Assembly (NCBI GenBank): GCA_903889445.1
Contig: CAISXF010000040.1
Span: 41,001-105,000 of the forward strand
Origin: an uncultured Pseudomonadota bacterium
GTDB lineage: Bacteria; Pseudomonadota; Gammaproteobacteria; Methylococcales; Methylomonadaceae
Direction: 5' to 3'
DNA: 64,000 nucleotides
Of the stretch, positions 43,152 to 51,500 are shown in pieces. Made by a program: the position numbers and the translations under genes. Each line of letters begins with the position of its first letter. The first letter of the stretch is position 1. A model generated the notes under the pieces. That model did no database searches, had not been told where the DNA came from, and saw nothing but the letters and a program-made list of their open reading frames with translations.

Positions 43152-43196
43152 AAAAACAAAACGGGTTTTTCTCGCGTAATGCTAGAAAAACCCGTT
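43152..43196 (-). terminator. Terminator of the 100-residue membrane gene
   Basis: AACGGGTTTTTCT/AGAAAAACCCGTT hairpin followed on the minus strand by TTGTTTTTC, between the genes at 43218 and 42511. Confidence 0.8.
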
Positions 43197-43217
43197 GGTA
43201 AGTTGGACGTGAAAAAT

Positions 43218-43520
43218 TTAGTCTTCTTTCGTTTCAGCGACTAAATCTTCCAAGTTTTCTTTTTGTTGTAACACGAAATCTTTGCCTGCATCCACGACTT
43301 TCGTGGTGCTAGCGATAATATCTTTGCGGTATTTGTGAATCAAAAAACCCGTGATTAAACCTAATCCAAATACCACAACTGGATTTTTTACGGCGATACT
43401 CATTACTTTACTCCCACTATAAACAACGGCTGAGGCGATAGAGCCTTTGAAAATTTCTTTAGACATTGAATCGCCGTTTTTCACGGCGTTATGTACTTGT
43501 TTTACGGCTTTGCTTTCCAT
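43218..43520 (-). CDS. Small membrane protein of the metal cluster
   Basis: 100 residues: a Lys/Ser-rich start, one hydrophobic span (NPVVVFGLGLITGFLIHKY) and a helical acidic tail ending AETKED. It may resemble DUF5132-type proteins that accompany HMA-like and P-type ATPase genes, but I am not sure. It has its own terminator. Confidence 0.55.
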   Translation of the reverse strand: MESKAVKQVHNAVKNGDSMSKEIFKGSIASAVVYSGSKVMSIAVKNPVVVFGLGLITGFLIHKYRKDIIASTTKVVDAGKDFVLQQKENLEDLVAETKED

Positions 43521-43534
43521 AATTTCGTCTCGAA

Positions 43535-43693
43535 TTATTCGGCTAAAACTTGGTCTTCATTCAACATTTGATAAATACCTTTACAGCCATCACAACAAAA
43601 ATATTTTTGTTCACCCGTCTTTAATTTCAAGGTAAATCCTGAAACTTCAACGGTTAGCCCGCACAAATCGCAGGCTTTTTTTTCTTCGCTCAT
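43535..43693 (-). CDS. Stand-alone FCC-x-GC metal-binding domain (CcoI N-terminal domain)
   Basis: 52 residues, too short for the ORF track: it begins MSEEKKACDLCGLTVEVSGF and goes on to QKYFCCDGCKGIYQMLNE. This is the zinc/copper-type domain normally fused to the N-terminus of CcoI/FixI copper ATPases (PF12156 as I recall). The stop is 15 bp before the next gene. It probably acts with the ATPase at 39580, which lacks this domain. Confidence 0.8.
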   Translation of the reverse strand: MSEEKKACDLCGLTVEVSGFTLKLKTGEQKYFCCDGCKGIYQMLNEDQVLAE

Positions 43694-43773
43694 CACATTC
43701 ACCAAATATAGATGCCTAACTCAATTGCATAGTAGCAAAACTGAGGGGTTGCTACAATCGCGACGTTTTTACG

Positions 43774-43989
43774 TTAGCAATTTAGTTTGTCTTGTGGCAA
43801 TTTTCCACTTTGCACGGCTTTACTCGACGCTTTCATTAACGCAATTCGTAACGCTCCCGTTAAACTCGCGCCCAATCCTAATCGCATAGCAAATGCCGGT
43901 AAAATAATCATTGAGGCGACCGCCAGCCCCGCTCCGAGTAGCAACGCGCTGTTATTATGTTGTTTTGAATTAACCGATTGTGTAGCCAT
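43774..43989 (-). CDS. Small membrane protein
   Basis: 71 residues from 43989, chosen because AGAGG lies upstream and the extra 21 residues of the longer ORF have no ribosome site. One or two Gly/Ala-rich hydrophobic segments (ALLLGAGLAVASMIILPAFA). No family recognised; same direction as the metal cluster. Confidence 0.55.
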   Translation of the reverse strand: MATQSVNSKQHNNSALLLGAGLAVASMIILPAFAMRLGLGASLTGALRIALMKASSKAVQSGKLPQDKLNC

Positions 43990-44113
43990 GATTAAAACCT
44001 CTGCACGAAAAAATGGATTAAATTGCGAAATATCTCTCGCTCTTTTGCACACATTATGCCAAAAAATAATATCTCGTTTTTCAATAGGTTAATAAATATT
44101 CCCTCCGCAAAAA

Positions 44114-44233
44114 TTAAAAACTGTGTGATATGCCACAGTGTTTACAGGTTATTTGCCGTAGTTTTGAAAACCTTCTGCAAACCGCCCATTGTGGCAACAG
44201 AAAGGCTAACAAGGCTAAAAATATCAACTTCAT
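44114..44233 (-). CDS. 39-residue peptide with a signal-like start and CxxC
   Basis: Not in the ORF track. The ATG at 44233 has a near-perfect GCGGAGGAATT ribosome site. The peptide starts MKLIFLALLAFLLPQWAV, a signal- or anchor-like segment, then continues basic and ends CKHCGISHSF. The very strong start signal argues that it is translated; the Cys pair suggests metal or redox function. It is the first gene of the minus-strand run. Confidence 0.55.
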   Translation of the reverse strand: MKLIFLALLAFLLPQWAVCRRFSKLRQITCKHCGISHSF

Positions 44234-44289
44234 AATTCCTCCGCTTTAGTTTTTAAAATCAAATATACATCAACTGATTAATGCTATCA

Positions 44290-44327
44290 CCAAACTAATG
44301 GATTTTGTCATTTTATAGGCTCCGAAA
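44290..44327. repeat. Partial copy of the cysI upstream region (left edge of island)
   Basis: CCAAACTAATGGATTTTGTC and the following ATTTTATAGGCTCCGAAA match the cysI upstream region at 47423-47449 and 47487-47503 with few changes. The 37 bp between the two matched blocks in the cysI copy are missing here, as if deleted between TTTTAT repeats. Confidence 0.75.
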
Positions 44328-44476
44328 TCGATTTTAGTTTTCAAAAAATATAAAAACATGACGCTTAATATGACCTAACATTTACGAAACCCACGCCACC
44401 ATATTTTTTTAGTGGTAATTCATAAATAAACAAGATTATAATTGCTTATGATTTTAATTTAAGTCAAGGCGCAATC

Positions 44477-44635
44477 ATGTTGTCAGTCAGTCAGTCAGTC
44501 AGTCAGAAAAATTGTTTTGGCATTTTTCACCATGTCAACGTTTTCTTTGCGCTAAATTTCAATTCACTATCAACTTCCAAACCCGCTAATGCTTTTGCGT
44601 TAGCGGGTTTTTTTATTGCCTTAAATTTCTCATAG
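44477..44635 (+). CDS. Leader ORF carrying a tetranucleotide repeat
   Basis: A 52-codon ORF, below the track's length limit. AAGG lies 7 bp before its ATG. Codons 2-10 are made of the GTCA repeat (VSQSVSQ-like), and it then runs in frame straight through the intrinsic terminator at 44579-44615 and stops 9 bp before the DUF1566 gene, on top of that gene's AGGA site. Translation could open the terminator and couple to the gene. It may not be a functional peptide itself. Confidence 0.5.
   Translation: MLSVSQSVSQKNCFGIFHHVNVFFALNFNSLSTSKPANAFALAGFFIALNFS
44482..44506. repeat. Tetranucleotide simple-sequence repeat (GTCA)6
   Basis: Six perfect GTCA units plus one G. Tracts like this slip during replication; loss or gain of one unit changes the frame of the leader ORF. 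Confidence 0.95.
44579..44615 (+). terminator. Intrinsic terminator in the leader of the DUF1566 gene
   Basis: AAACCCGCTAA/TTAGCGGGTTT, 10-nt loop, then TTTTATT, ending only 30 bp before the ATG at 44645. No plus-strand gene precedes it, so it behaves as an attenuator of the gene that follows. Confidence 0.85.
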
Positions 44636-44644
44636 GAACACACC

Positions 44645-46867
44645 ATGAAAAATCTAAAAACAACCTTTGCGGTCATTCCGCTTTTATTTCTGTTTTTGTT
44701 AGGCACAGCCGAAGCCGCAAAAGCTACGTCAAAAATTAGCACTGTTAGTGTTACGCCAACTACTGCTAAGGCTGGTAAAACATTTAAATTTACCGCCACA
44801 CTCACCTCGCTTTTAACAACAGGTAACAAAGTTAAAATCGATTTAGGCACGGGCTTAGTTGCAACGACGGGTTCAGCAAGAATTTACTCACTTTCTCGTG
44901 CGATTTACACCGTTGGAAAGCAGAATTACACATTTGGTATTTACGATGCTAAAAATGTTTTGCAAGGTTTAACAAAAGGCGGCTCTTATACCGTCACCCC
45001 CGCTGATCCAACGACTCCAACCGTTGATAATTTTGTTTTACCGACAACTGGTTTTACAAAAGTTTGTAACAATGGGTTTTATGCTGGTCAAGGGACTTGT
45101 CCGAAAGACCCGTATTTAGGCAAAAATGCCAATGAATGGGCTTGTACTCACGACAATATCGCCAAGATTCTTTGGGAAGTTAAATCGACAGACAAAGGTT
45201 TAAGAGATTTAAATTGGAGCTATAGTTGGTATGAACCGAACGCCTCACTCAATTATGGCTATGAAGGCACACAAAATGGCGGTATTTGCAAAGACGGTAA
45301 ATGTGATACCCATTCATATCCAATAGCCGTTAATGCAACGGGTTTATGCGGTGCTAAAGATTGGCGAGTTCCAACAAGTTTGGAATTAAAAAATGCTTAT
45401 CAAACCAAGGGCTACCTTGATTATTTCCCCGATATTTCAACTGGAGAAATGTATGCCACGTCAGATACCGATTTTTCTATTTACTATGACCAATGTGGAA
45501 AAAATGACTTAATTTGTTATGCAGGTACAAAACAAGGCGATAAATTCATTTACATTGATGAAAAAGGATTCAGTAACAGCACGGCAAAAATGTACTTTCA
45601 TACCGATGGAACACAAGCCGCGAATGGTACTAACGCTAATTTGAGACTGGTTAGAAATGATTCAGGCAGCGCACCAAAAATCGTATTGCCAGCCATCAAG
45701 TCTTTCGCGCCAAATAAAGTTGTTTCGGGTCAAACCGCTACTTTTACATTCACGGGAGCCAATCTTGTTAAAGGAATGGTATTTACGCTGGATAGTTGCG
45801 TCGGCATTGTTGAATTAGCGGGTGGTACAGACACTCAACGTCAATTTTCTTGCACGCCTACAGCCGTTGGTGAAAAATCAGGCACATTGAAATTAAGTGA
45901 AAATGGTACAGCTTCATTCAAAGTGACGGTTTCTGAACCACTAAAAGAACCCAAAATCACTTCTTATGTTCCAGACAAAGTAACGTTAAATCAACTCACC
46001 ACTTTTACTTTCACAGGCACTGACCTTGTTGCAGGTATGCAATTTACGCTTGATGGCTGTAACGGCATTACAGAACTTGCAAATGGTTCGGCAACACAAC
46101 GCCAATTCTCTTGTACGCCAACTTCTTCAGGTGAAAAAACAGGCAGTCTCAAAACCAGTGCAACCAATTCAAGCACGTTTGCCGTCACAGCAGCAGAATC
46201 CGCGCCTGTTTCTACCTCTGGTTACACAAAAATTGCCAACGATGGTTCGGCATTGCCAGACAGCGCAACGCTTGGCGCAAATCCAAAAGATTGGGCTTGC
46301 ACTAAAGACAACAAAACGGGGTTGATTTGGGAAGTTAAAACAGATGATGGTGGTCTGCACGATAAAGATTGGATTTACACTTGGTATGAGCCAGATACCA
46401 GTAAAAATGGTGGTTTCGAAGGTTATACAGACATAGATTCTTACTATGGTGCGCCAAAATGTTCAACCAAAGATAATTGCAATACTTATGCTTTCACCAA
46501 CGCCGTAAATAATCAATCTTTGTGCGGTAAAAATGATTGGAGGTTGCCAACACGTTATGAATTGATTGGCTTAGTTTTATGTTCTGATGGTAAATACAGC
46601 AAAGATATAGCTGAAGAGGCAGGGGCTATTTGTAAAAGTAACGAAAACTTCACATTAAATACAACGTCACCAACCATCGATACTGCTTATTTTCCTAACA
46701 CGAGCGTCGATAATTCGATGTTGTGGTCTTCCTCGCGTTATATTCCCTCTAATCCTATGATTAAAGCGGAGTTTGACGCAGGGGGAGTCTTCTTTGGTAT
46801 TGGCTATGCAAGCGGCGGTTATAAATACGACACTCACTATGTTCAATTGGTTCGTAATGCTCAATAA
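44645..46867 (+). CDS. Exported DUF1566 (Lcl-type) protein with two Ig-like repeats
   Basis: 740 residues. Signal peptide (about 1-25), a beta-rich part, a first DUF1566 unit (about 140-340: NEWACTHDNIAKILWEVKS, CGAKDWRVPTSLEL), two tandem IPT/Ig-like repeats (about 350-435 and 436-517: SFAPNKVVSGQTATFTFTG, CTPTAVGEKSG), and a second DUF1566 unit to the end (CGKNDWRLPTRYEL, LVRNAQ). DUF1566 is a C-type-lectin-like fold of surface or secreted proteins. Many Cys and Asn. It is likely a cell-surface adhesin, switched by the leader described separately. Confidence 0.85.
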   Translation: MKNLKTTFAVIPLLFLFLLGTAEAAKATSKISTVSVTPTTAKAGKTFKFTATLTSLLTTGNKVKIDLGTGLVATTGSARIYSLSRAIYTVGKQNYTFGIYDAKNVLQGLTKGGSYTVTPADPTTPTVDNFVLPTTGFTKVCNNGFYAGQGTCPKDPYLGKNANEWACTHDNIAKILWEVKSTDKGLRDLNWSYSWYEPNASLNYGYEGTQNGGICKDGKCDTHSYPIAVNATGLCGAKDWRVPTSLELKNAYQTKGYLDYFPDISTGEMYATSDTDFSIYYDQCGKNDLICYAGTKQGDKFIYIDEKGFSNSTAKMYFHTDGTQAANGTNANLRLVRNDSGSAPKIVLPAIKSFAPNKVVSGQTATFTFTGANLVKGMVFTLDSCVGIVELAGGTDTQRQFSCTPTAVGEKSGTLKLSENGTASFKVTVSEPLKEPKITSYVPDKVTLNQLTTFTFTGTDLVAGMQFTLDGCNGITELANGSATQRQFSCTPTSSGEKTGSLKTSATNSSTFAVTAAESAPVSTSGYTKIANDGSALPDSATLGANPKDWACTKDNKTGLIWEVKTDDGGLHDKDWIYTWYEPDTSKNGGFEGYTDIDSYYGAPKCSTKDNCNTYAFTNAVNNQSLCGKNDWRLPTRYELIGLVLCSDGKYSKDIAEEAGAICKSNENFTLNTTSPTIDTAYFPNTSVDNSMLWSSSRYIPSNPMIKAEFDAGGVFFGIGYASGGYKYDTHYVQLVRNAQ

Positions 46868-46936
46868 TTTTTTGGAGAAATAAAAAATGAAAATTTCAAC
46901 AATGGTTTTAAAGGGTAAATTTTGGAGGATATTTCT

Positions 46937-47350
46937 ATGTTTATAAATTCTGTTAGTCTCAAACATATTATGTTTTCGGATTATTGGAACACTTGTGACG
47001 AAAAATTCATTTACTACTCAAAAAGGTTTGATAGATTTATCGTTGTTCCTGTTGGATTTAAAACGGATTTGGCAAGTATTCCACGCTTGTTGCAATGTGC
47101 AATATCAAGAAGCGATAAAATCATTCTTGAGGCAAGTATCATTCATGATTTTCTTTACAGCACACCTAACGGCAGAATGTATCAAGCAGATTGGAATAGA
47201 GAACAAGCTGACTTGGTTTTAAGAGATGCGATGAAAGATTTAGGCGCATCTTGGTTAAAACGTAATGCTGTTTATTGGGCGATTAGATTGTTTGGTTCGG
47301 GACATTATTGGATTGAAACCGAAGAAGATGCTCGTCGTTATTTGAGTTAG
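46937..47350 (+). CDS. DUF1353 protein
   Basis: 137 residues from 46937 (TTGGAGG site 8 bp upstream). PVGFKTDLASIPRLLQ and ASIIHDFLYSTPNGRM are the DUF1353 signature, a family common in phages and their relatives. Function unknown. It follows the DUF1566 gene within the same island and has a strong terminator after it. Confidence 0.85.
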   Translation: MFINSVSLKHIMFSDYWNTCDEKFIYYSKRFDRFIVVPVGFKTDLASIPRLLQCAISRSDKIILEASIIHDFLYSTPNGRMYQADWNREQADLVLRDAMKDLGASWLKRNAVYWAIRLFGSGHYWIETEEDARRYLS

Positions 47351-47359
47351 TTTTATCGT

Positions 47360-47399
47360 AAAAACCGCCCTTTGAGGAAACTCGAAGGGCGGTTTTTTT
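47360..47399 (+). terminator. Terminator after the DUF1353 gene
   Basis: AAAACCGCCCTT/AAGGGCGGTTTT hairpin with TTTTTTT. Confidence 0.9.
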
Positions 47400-47422
47400 G
47401 GATTATGCGCCAACTCAAAAAG

Positions 47423-47503
47423 CCAAACTAATAAATTTTGTCATTTTATGGTGTGTACTATATGATTGCGCCTTACTTTTACCGCCTTTTATAGGCTCTG
47501 AAA
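47423..47503 (+). promoter_or_regulatory. cysI promoter region (right copy of the island-edge repeat)
   Basis: TTGTCA followed 15-17 bp later by TATATG or TACTAT is a plausible sigma-70 promoter for the reductase operon. The region shares two blocks with 44290-44327, where the -10 part is missing. Confidence 0.5.
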
Positions 47504-47513
47504 ATCACATTTT

Positions 47514-49166
47514 ATGTATCAATATAATCACAACGACCAAATTCTTATTGAAGAACGAGTCGCGCAATTCCGGCGACAAACCGAACAGTTTTTAAAAGGT
47601 GAGATTTCCGAAGACGGTTATCGTGCCTTGCGATTACGGAATGGTGTTTACATTCAAACCCACGCGCCCATGTTGCGGGTTGCCGTACCTTATGGCGTAC
47701 TTAACAGCAAACAATTACACAAACTTGCACACATTGCGCGGACGTATGACAAAGATTATTGCCATATTACGACGCGCCAAAATGTGCAATTTAACTGGCC
47801 AAAATTAGAGCAAATTCCTGATATTTTGGCGGAACTCGCCGAAGTGCAAATGCACGCGATTCAAACCAGCGGTAATTGTATGCGTAACACCACCAGCGAC
47901 CATTTGGCGGGCGTTGGCATTGATGAAATCGAAGATCCACGTCCATATTGTGAACTGATTCGCCAATGGACAACGTTGCATCCGGAATTTGATTATTTGC
48001 CGCGTAAATTCAAAATGGCGGTCAGCGGTTCATCGACCGATCGCGCCGCGACCCAATTTCACGATATTGGTTTGCATTTGGTTAAAAACGACGCAGGCGA
48101 AATAGGCTTTAAAGTGTTGGTCGGTGGCGGTTTGGGACGCACGCCCGTTATTGGGCAAGTGATTAAACCGTTCTTGGATAAGAAACACATTTTGTCCTAT
48201 TTAGAAGCAACGTTACGCATTTACAATTTGTTCGGACGACGCGATAACAAATACAAAGCACGCATTAAAATTTTGGTGCGCGAAACAGGTTTAGAAGAAT
48301 TCTCAAAATTAGTGGACGCAGAATGGGCGTTAATTCGTGACGGTTTAGAAGTCAGCGACGCGCGTTTTGACGCGATGAAAGCGCATTTTAAACCGTTGCA
48401 TTACGATAAAAAAGCCGCTGAAAATATCACCTTTTCGCGATACAAAAAAGAAAATAAAGTCTTTGAAACGTGGGTGAAATACAACACGCTGGAACATAAA
48501 ATTGACGGTTATCGTGTCGTATTTTTATCGTTAAAAACACCCGATACACCACCCGGTGATTTAACGGCGGAACAATTAGACACCATTGCAAAGTTGGCTG
48601 AAATTTATAGTTTTGGGGAAGTGAGAAGTACGCATCGCCAAAATTTAGTGTTCGCCGACGTAAAACAAGCGGATTTATTTCAGTTGTGGCAATTGTTGAG
48701 CGCGGCAAAATTAACCACGCCCAACATCGGCACCGCGACGGATATGATTTGTTGCCCTGGTTTAGATTTCTGTTCATTGGCAAATGCTGGCTCGATTGGT
48801 ATTGCGAAAGAAATTAACGATATGTTGGACAACTTGGATTATTTGCACGATATTGGCGACGTGAATATCAATATGTCGGGCTGTATGAATGGTTGCGCTC
48901 ATCAAAGTGTGGGACATATTGGCATTTTAGGAGTCGATAAAAAAGGCGTGGAATGGTATCAACTCACGCTCGGCGGTTCATCGGCGAATGAAGCGGCAAT
49001 TGGTGAACGTTTGGGGCGAGCCGTGCCTAAAAACGAAGTCACGCAAGCAGTGGGAACTATTTTAGAGGTTTATATTCAGCAGCGTTTGGAAGAAGAATCC
49101 TTTTTAGACACCGTAAAACGTGTGGGCATAGAACCGTTTCAGGAAAAAGTTTATGCAAGTCATTAA
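47514..49166 (+). CDS. cysI: Siroheme sulfite (or nitrite) reductase
   Basis: 550 residues, two-fold repeated reductase architecture. The siroheme/4Fe-4S Cys are in CCPGLDFCSLANAGSIGI and NMSGCMNGCAHQSVGHIG; TTRQNVQFNW is a siroheme-binding block. Sulfite and nitrite reductases are hard to separate, but the DUF934 partner overlapping its 3' end favours assimilatory sulfite reduction. Confidence 0.9.
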   Translation: MYQYNHNDQILIEERVAQFRRQTEQFLKGEISEDGYRALRLRNGVYIQTHAPMLRVAVPYGVLNSKQLHKLAHIARTYDKDYCHITTRQNVQFNWPKLEQIPDILAELAEVQMHAIQTSGNCMRNTTSDHLAGVGIDEIEDPRPYCELIRQWTTLHPEFDYLPRKFKMAVSGSSTDRAATQFHDIGLHLVKNDAGEIGFKVLVGGGLGRTPVIGQVIKPFLDKKHILSYLEATLRIYNLFGRRDNKYKARIKILVRETGLEEFSKLVDAEWALIRDGLEVSDARFDAMKAHFKPLHYDKKAAENITFSRYKKENKVFETWVKYNTLEHKIDGYRVVFLSLKTPDTPPGDLTAEQLDTIAKLAEIYSFGEVRSTHRQNLVFADVKQADLFQLWQLLSAAKLTTPNIGTATDMICCPGLDFCSLANAGSIGIAKEINDMLDNLDYLHDIGDVNINMSGCMNGCAHQSVGHIGILGVDKKGVEWYQLTLGGSSANEAAIGERLGRAVPKNEVTQAVGTILEVYIQQRLEEESFLDTVKRVGIEPFQEKVYASH

Positions 49167-49584
49167 AAATCAACAGCTCATCGATAATCATTGGACGTTT
49201 TTAACCGACGATGCACCGCTAGTAGCAGGAAATATCAGCGTTTCCTTCGCGCGTTTTCAACAAGAAAAAGCACAGTTAGTGGCACGCAATGGAAATTTAG
49301 GCGTGCGACTTTCACCCACGAATGCTGTTTCTGAATTGGTGGCAGATTTGCCGCAGTTGGCATTGGTGGAATTGGATTTTTCGGATTTTGCCGACGGACG
49401 CAGTTTTTCACAAGCGTATTTTTTGCGAAATCGATACGGTTTTGAAGGTGAAATTCGGGCGATTGGTTCTTATTTGGCGGATCAAGCATTTTATCTTTCA
49501 CGAGTCGGCGTAAATGCGTTTAGCGCAGAAAATCTGCCTCAAACACAAGCGACGCTAAATGATTTCACGGTATTTTATCAATAA
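49153..49584 (+). CDS. DUF934 protein, sulfite reduction partner
   Basis: 143 residues. ELDFSDFADGRSFSQAYFLR and GEIRAIGSYLADQAFYLSRV are the DUF934 signature. The family is nearly always beside siroheme sulfite reductases and is thought to help the reaction, perhaps as electron carrier or assembly factor. It overlaps cysI by 14 bp. Confidence 0.92.
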   Translation: MQVIKNQQLIDNHWTFLTDDAPLVAGNISVSFARFQQEKAQLVARNGNLGVRLSPTNAVSELVADLPQLALVELDFSDFADGRSFSQAYFLRNRYGFEGEIRAIGSYLADQAFYLSRVGVNAFSAENLPQTQATLNDFTVFYQ

Positions 49585-49595
49585 AAATTCCCTGT

Positions 49596-49634
49596 AAAAA
49601 AAGCCCTGTGAGATTATCTCGCGGGGCTTTTTTG
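49596..49634 (+). terminator. Terminator of the cysI operon
   Basis: GCCCTGTGAGA/TCTCGCGGGGC hairpin with A-tract and T-tract on either side; usable by the convergent CheC gene too. Confidence 0.9.
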
Positions 49635-49654
49635 TGCCTGAAATTCAACTCAAC

Positions 49655-50269
49655 TCATTTTGTTCGTACAAAAAAATGGATTTCGTCAATGATGTTATTT
49701 AAGCAAGATTTATTCATCAAAAATAATAATTTTCCTTCTATTAGGCATTGTTCAATCACTAAATCGATAGACGAAATTAAAACAAAATCCTGTTTTTTGT
49801 CGTGCAGAATAGTGGTCACAATTTCATCGCGCGATTGAATCACATAATGCGGCAATGAACTTTCAATCGAAATGTGTAACGTATCTGCAACTGATGATAA
49901 ACAGGCGTTAATTATGATATTACCTAATTCACACATCGCTTCGTTTTCAATTTCACGAATGGCATCCCTGTCCATTTCCATGCCTATCATGTTTTCCACG
50001 ATTTGAAGGGCGGCTTCTTCAGCAAACAATAACATCACTTTAGTATTTAACGCGCCGGTAAATTCTTGCGTCACAACGCCGAACACTTCAGCTTTTAACC
50101 TTAGCGTCTCGACACTTACGTCTTCTATTTTTACTAAAGAGACATTAGGAATCGATAATTGTACCGATTGATCAATAACTTGACTTAAACTTTGCGCAGC
50201 ACAACTTGTTCCGATACTGATAATGTCGCCCAACGCATCAGGAAGTCCGCTTATGTCTAAGGTTTTCAT
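49655..50269 (-). CDS. cheC: CheC-like CheY phosphatase
   Basis: 204 residues with the two CheC helices: PDALGDIISIGTSCAAQ near the start and NEAMCELGNIIINACLSS in the middle (E-x2-N present in the second, D-x2-S in the first). CheC takes phosphate off CheY-P. It is 3 bp after a CheY-like gene, and no receptor, CheW or flagellar gene is near. Confidence 0.85.
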   Translation of the reverse strand: MKTLDISGLPDALGDIISIGTSCAAQSLSQVIDQSVQLSIPNVSLVKIEDVSVETLRLKAEVFGVVTQEFTGALNTKVMLLFAEEAALQIVENMIGMEMDRDAIREIENEAMCELGNIIINACLSSVADTLHISIESSLPHYVIQSRDEIVTTILHDKKQDFVLISSIDLVIEQCLIEGKLLFLMNKSCLNNIIDEIHFFVRTK

Positions 50270-50272
50270 TTT

Positions 50273-50638
50273 TTAAATACCGGCGAAATAATCAAGGGCG
50301 AGCGTGATGGAGGCTTCGGTGACAGGTTTCGAAATTAAAATCGAACCTAACGCGCGGGCTTGATGTTGATAGGTTTCTTGCACGTTCGCAGAGAAAATGA
50401 CGAGGCGAATATCAGGATATTTTGCCAAGATTTCTTTCGCCGCATCGGTTCCTAACATGCCAGGCATATTGATGTCCATCGTGCAGTAATCTGGTTGTTC
50501 GCGCTCAATTGCCTCAATTGCTTCTTCGCCCGTCGTGGCTTCAGTTAAAATCCAATCGGGGTGTTTTACGCTAATATGTTTGCGAATAAACATTCTTGAA
50601 ATTCTGCTATCATCCACAACTAATACGGTTTTAGACAT
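50273..50638 (-). CDS. CheY-like response regulator
   Basis: 121 residues, one receiver domain: VVDDSRISR, phospho-Asp in YCTMDINMPGMLG, SAN-type switch residue (VIFSANVQE) and Lys in ISKPVTE. No output domain. It is paired with CheC downstream, its likely phosphatase. Confidence 0.93.
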   Translation of the reverse strand: MSKTVLVVDDSRISRMFIRKHISVKHPDWILTEATTGEEAIEAIEREQPDYCTMDINMPGMLGTDAAKEILAKYPDIRLVIFSANVQETYQHQARALGSILISKPVTEASITLALDYFAGI

Positions 50639-50689
50639 ACGTTACTCTCTTAAAATTAAAAATACTGCGATTAAAAATCGGACAAATCA

Positions 50690-51454
50690 TCACATAAGTG
50701 GCAATAATTGACTAAGAATTTTTCCGTTAGTGATTAGAATTTGCTTTGGGAAAATACCGGCGTTACCTTGAAAATCGGTAACCGTCGCACCGGATTCTTG
50801 TGCGATTAACGCGCCCGCCGCCACATCGTACAAATTCAATTCTTGTTCCCAAAACGCATCGAGTTGTCCGTCGGCAACTAAACAAATATCGACCGCTGCC
50901 GAACCTAAACGCCGTTGTCCTGTTGTAGCTTGAGCGATGCGACAAAAACGCGCTAAATTATTATTTTCTAAATATGAACGCAAACAAGCGAATCCCGTGC
51001 CAATCATGGCTTCGCCTAAATCATCAATTTCAGAAACCCGAATCGGTTTGCCATTTCGCCACGCGCCCTGCCCTTTTGCAGCGCAATAATAATCATCCAA
51101 CGCTGGCGCAAAAACGGCACCGAAAACGATGTCGCCGTCGATTTCTAACGCCACGCTAATCGACCAATAATACTGACCGCGTGAAAACGAATGCGTGCCG
51201 TCAATCGGGTCAACAATCCAGCGATTGGTTTGATTTTCGGATTGTCCGCTTTCTTCGCCCCAAAATCCATATTGTGGATAATGTTCGCGGAGTTGCGTTT
51301 GTAAAAAGGCTTCGACCGCTAAATCTGCCGCTGTGACAAAATCGCGCGGACTTTTTTTATCGATGTTTAAGTGTTTTAAATCTCGAAAATATGTCAGCGC
51401 AATCTCGCCTGCATCGCGAATCACGCGCTCTAAAAGCGGTTGTAAAATAGTCAT
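50690..51454 (-). CDS. Inositol monophosphatase family protein (HisN-type histidinol phosphatase likely)
   Basis: 254 residues. The metal sites are GEESG and WIVDPIDGTHSFSRG (D-P-(I/L)-D-G-T), and the C-terminal YDVAAGALIAQESG gives the third Asp. GTHSFSRG, rather than GTNNF, fits the HisN histidinol-phosphatase subgroup more than SuhB. It is alone, with no other his gene near, so inositol phosphatase activity remains possible. Confidence 0.85.
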   Translation of the reverse strand: MTILQPLLERVIRDAGEIALTYFRDLKHLNIDKKSPRDFVTAADLAVEAFLQTQLREHYPQYGFWGEESGQSENQTNRWIVDPIDGTHSFSRGQYYWSISVALEIDGDIVFGAVFAPALDDYYCAAKGQGAWRNGKPIRVSEIDDLGEAMIGTGFACLRSYLENNNLARFCRIAQATTGQRRLGSAAVDICLVADGQLDAFWEQELNLYDVAAGALIAQESGATVTDFQGNAGIFPKQILITNGKILSQLLPLM

Positions 51455-51500
51455 TTTTTATCCATATTAGTTTGAAAAATTATTGAAATATAGTTGCGTG

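Noticed and set aside
44645-46867. DUF1566 lectin-fold gene as the target of a diversity-generating retroelement
   Set aside because: I looked for a reverse transcriptase (YxDD-type) gene and a template repeat near either DUF1566 gene and saw none in the window.
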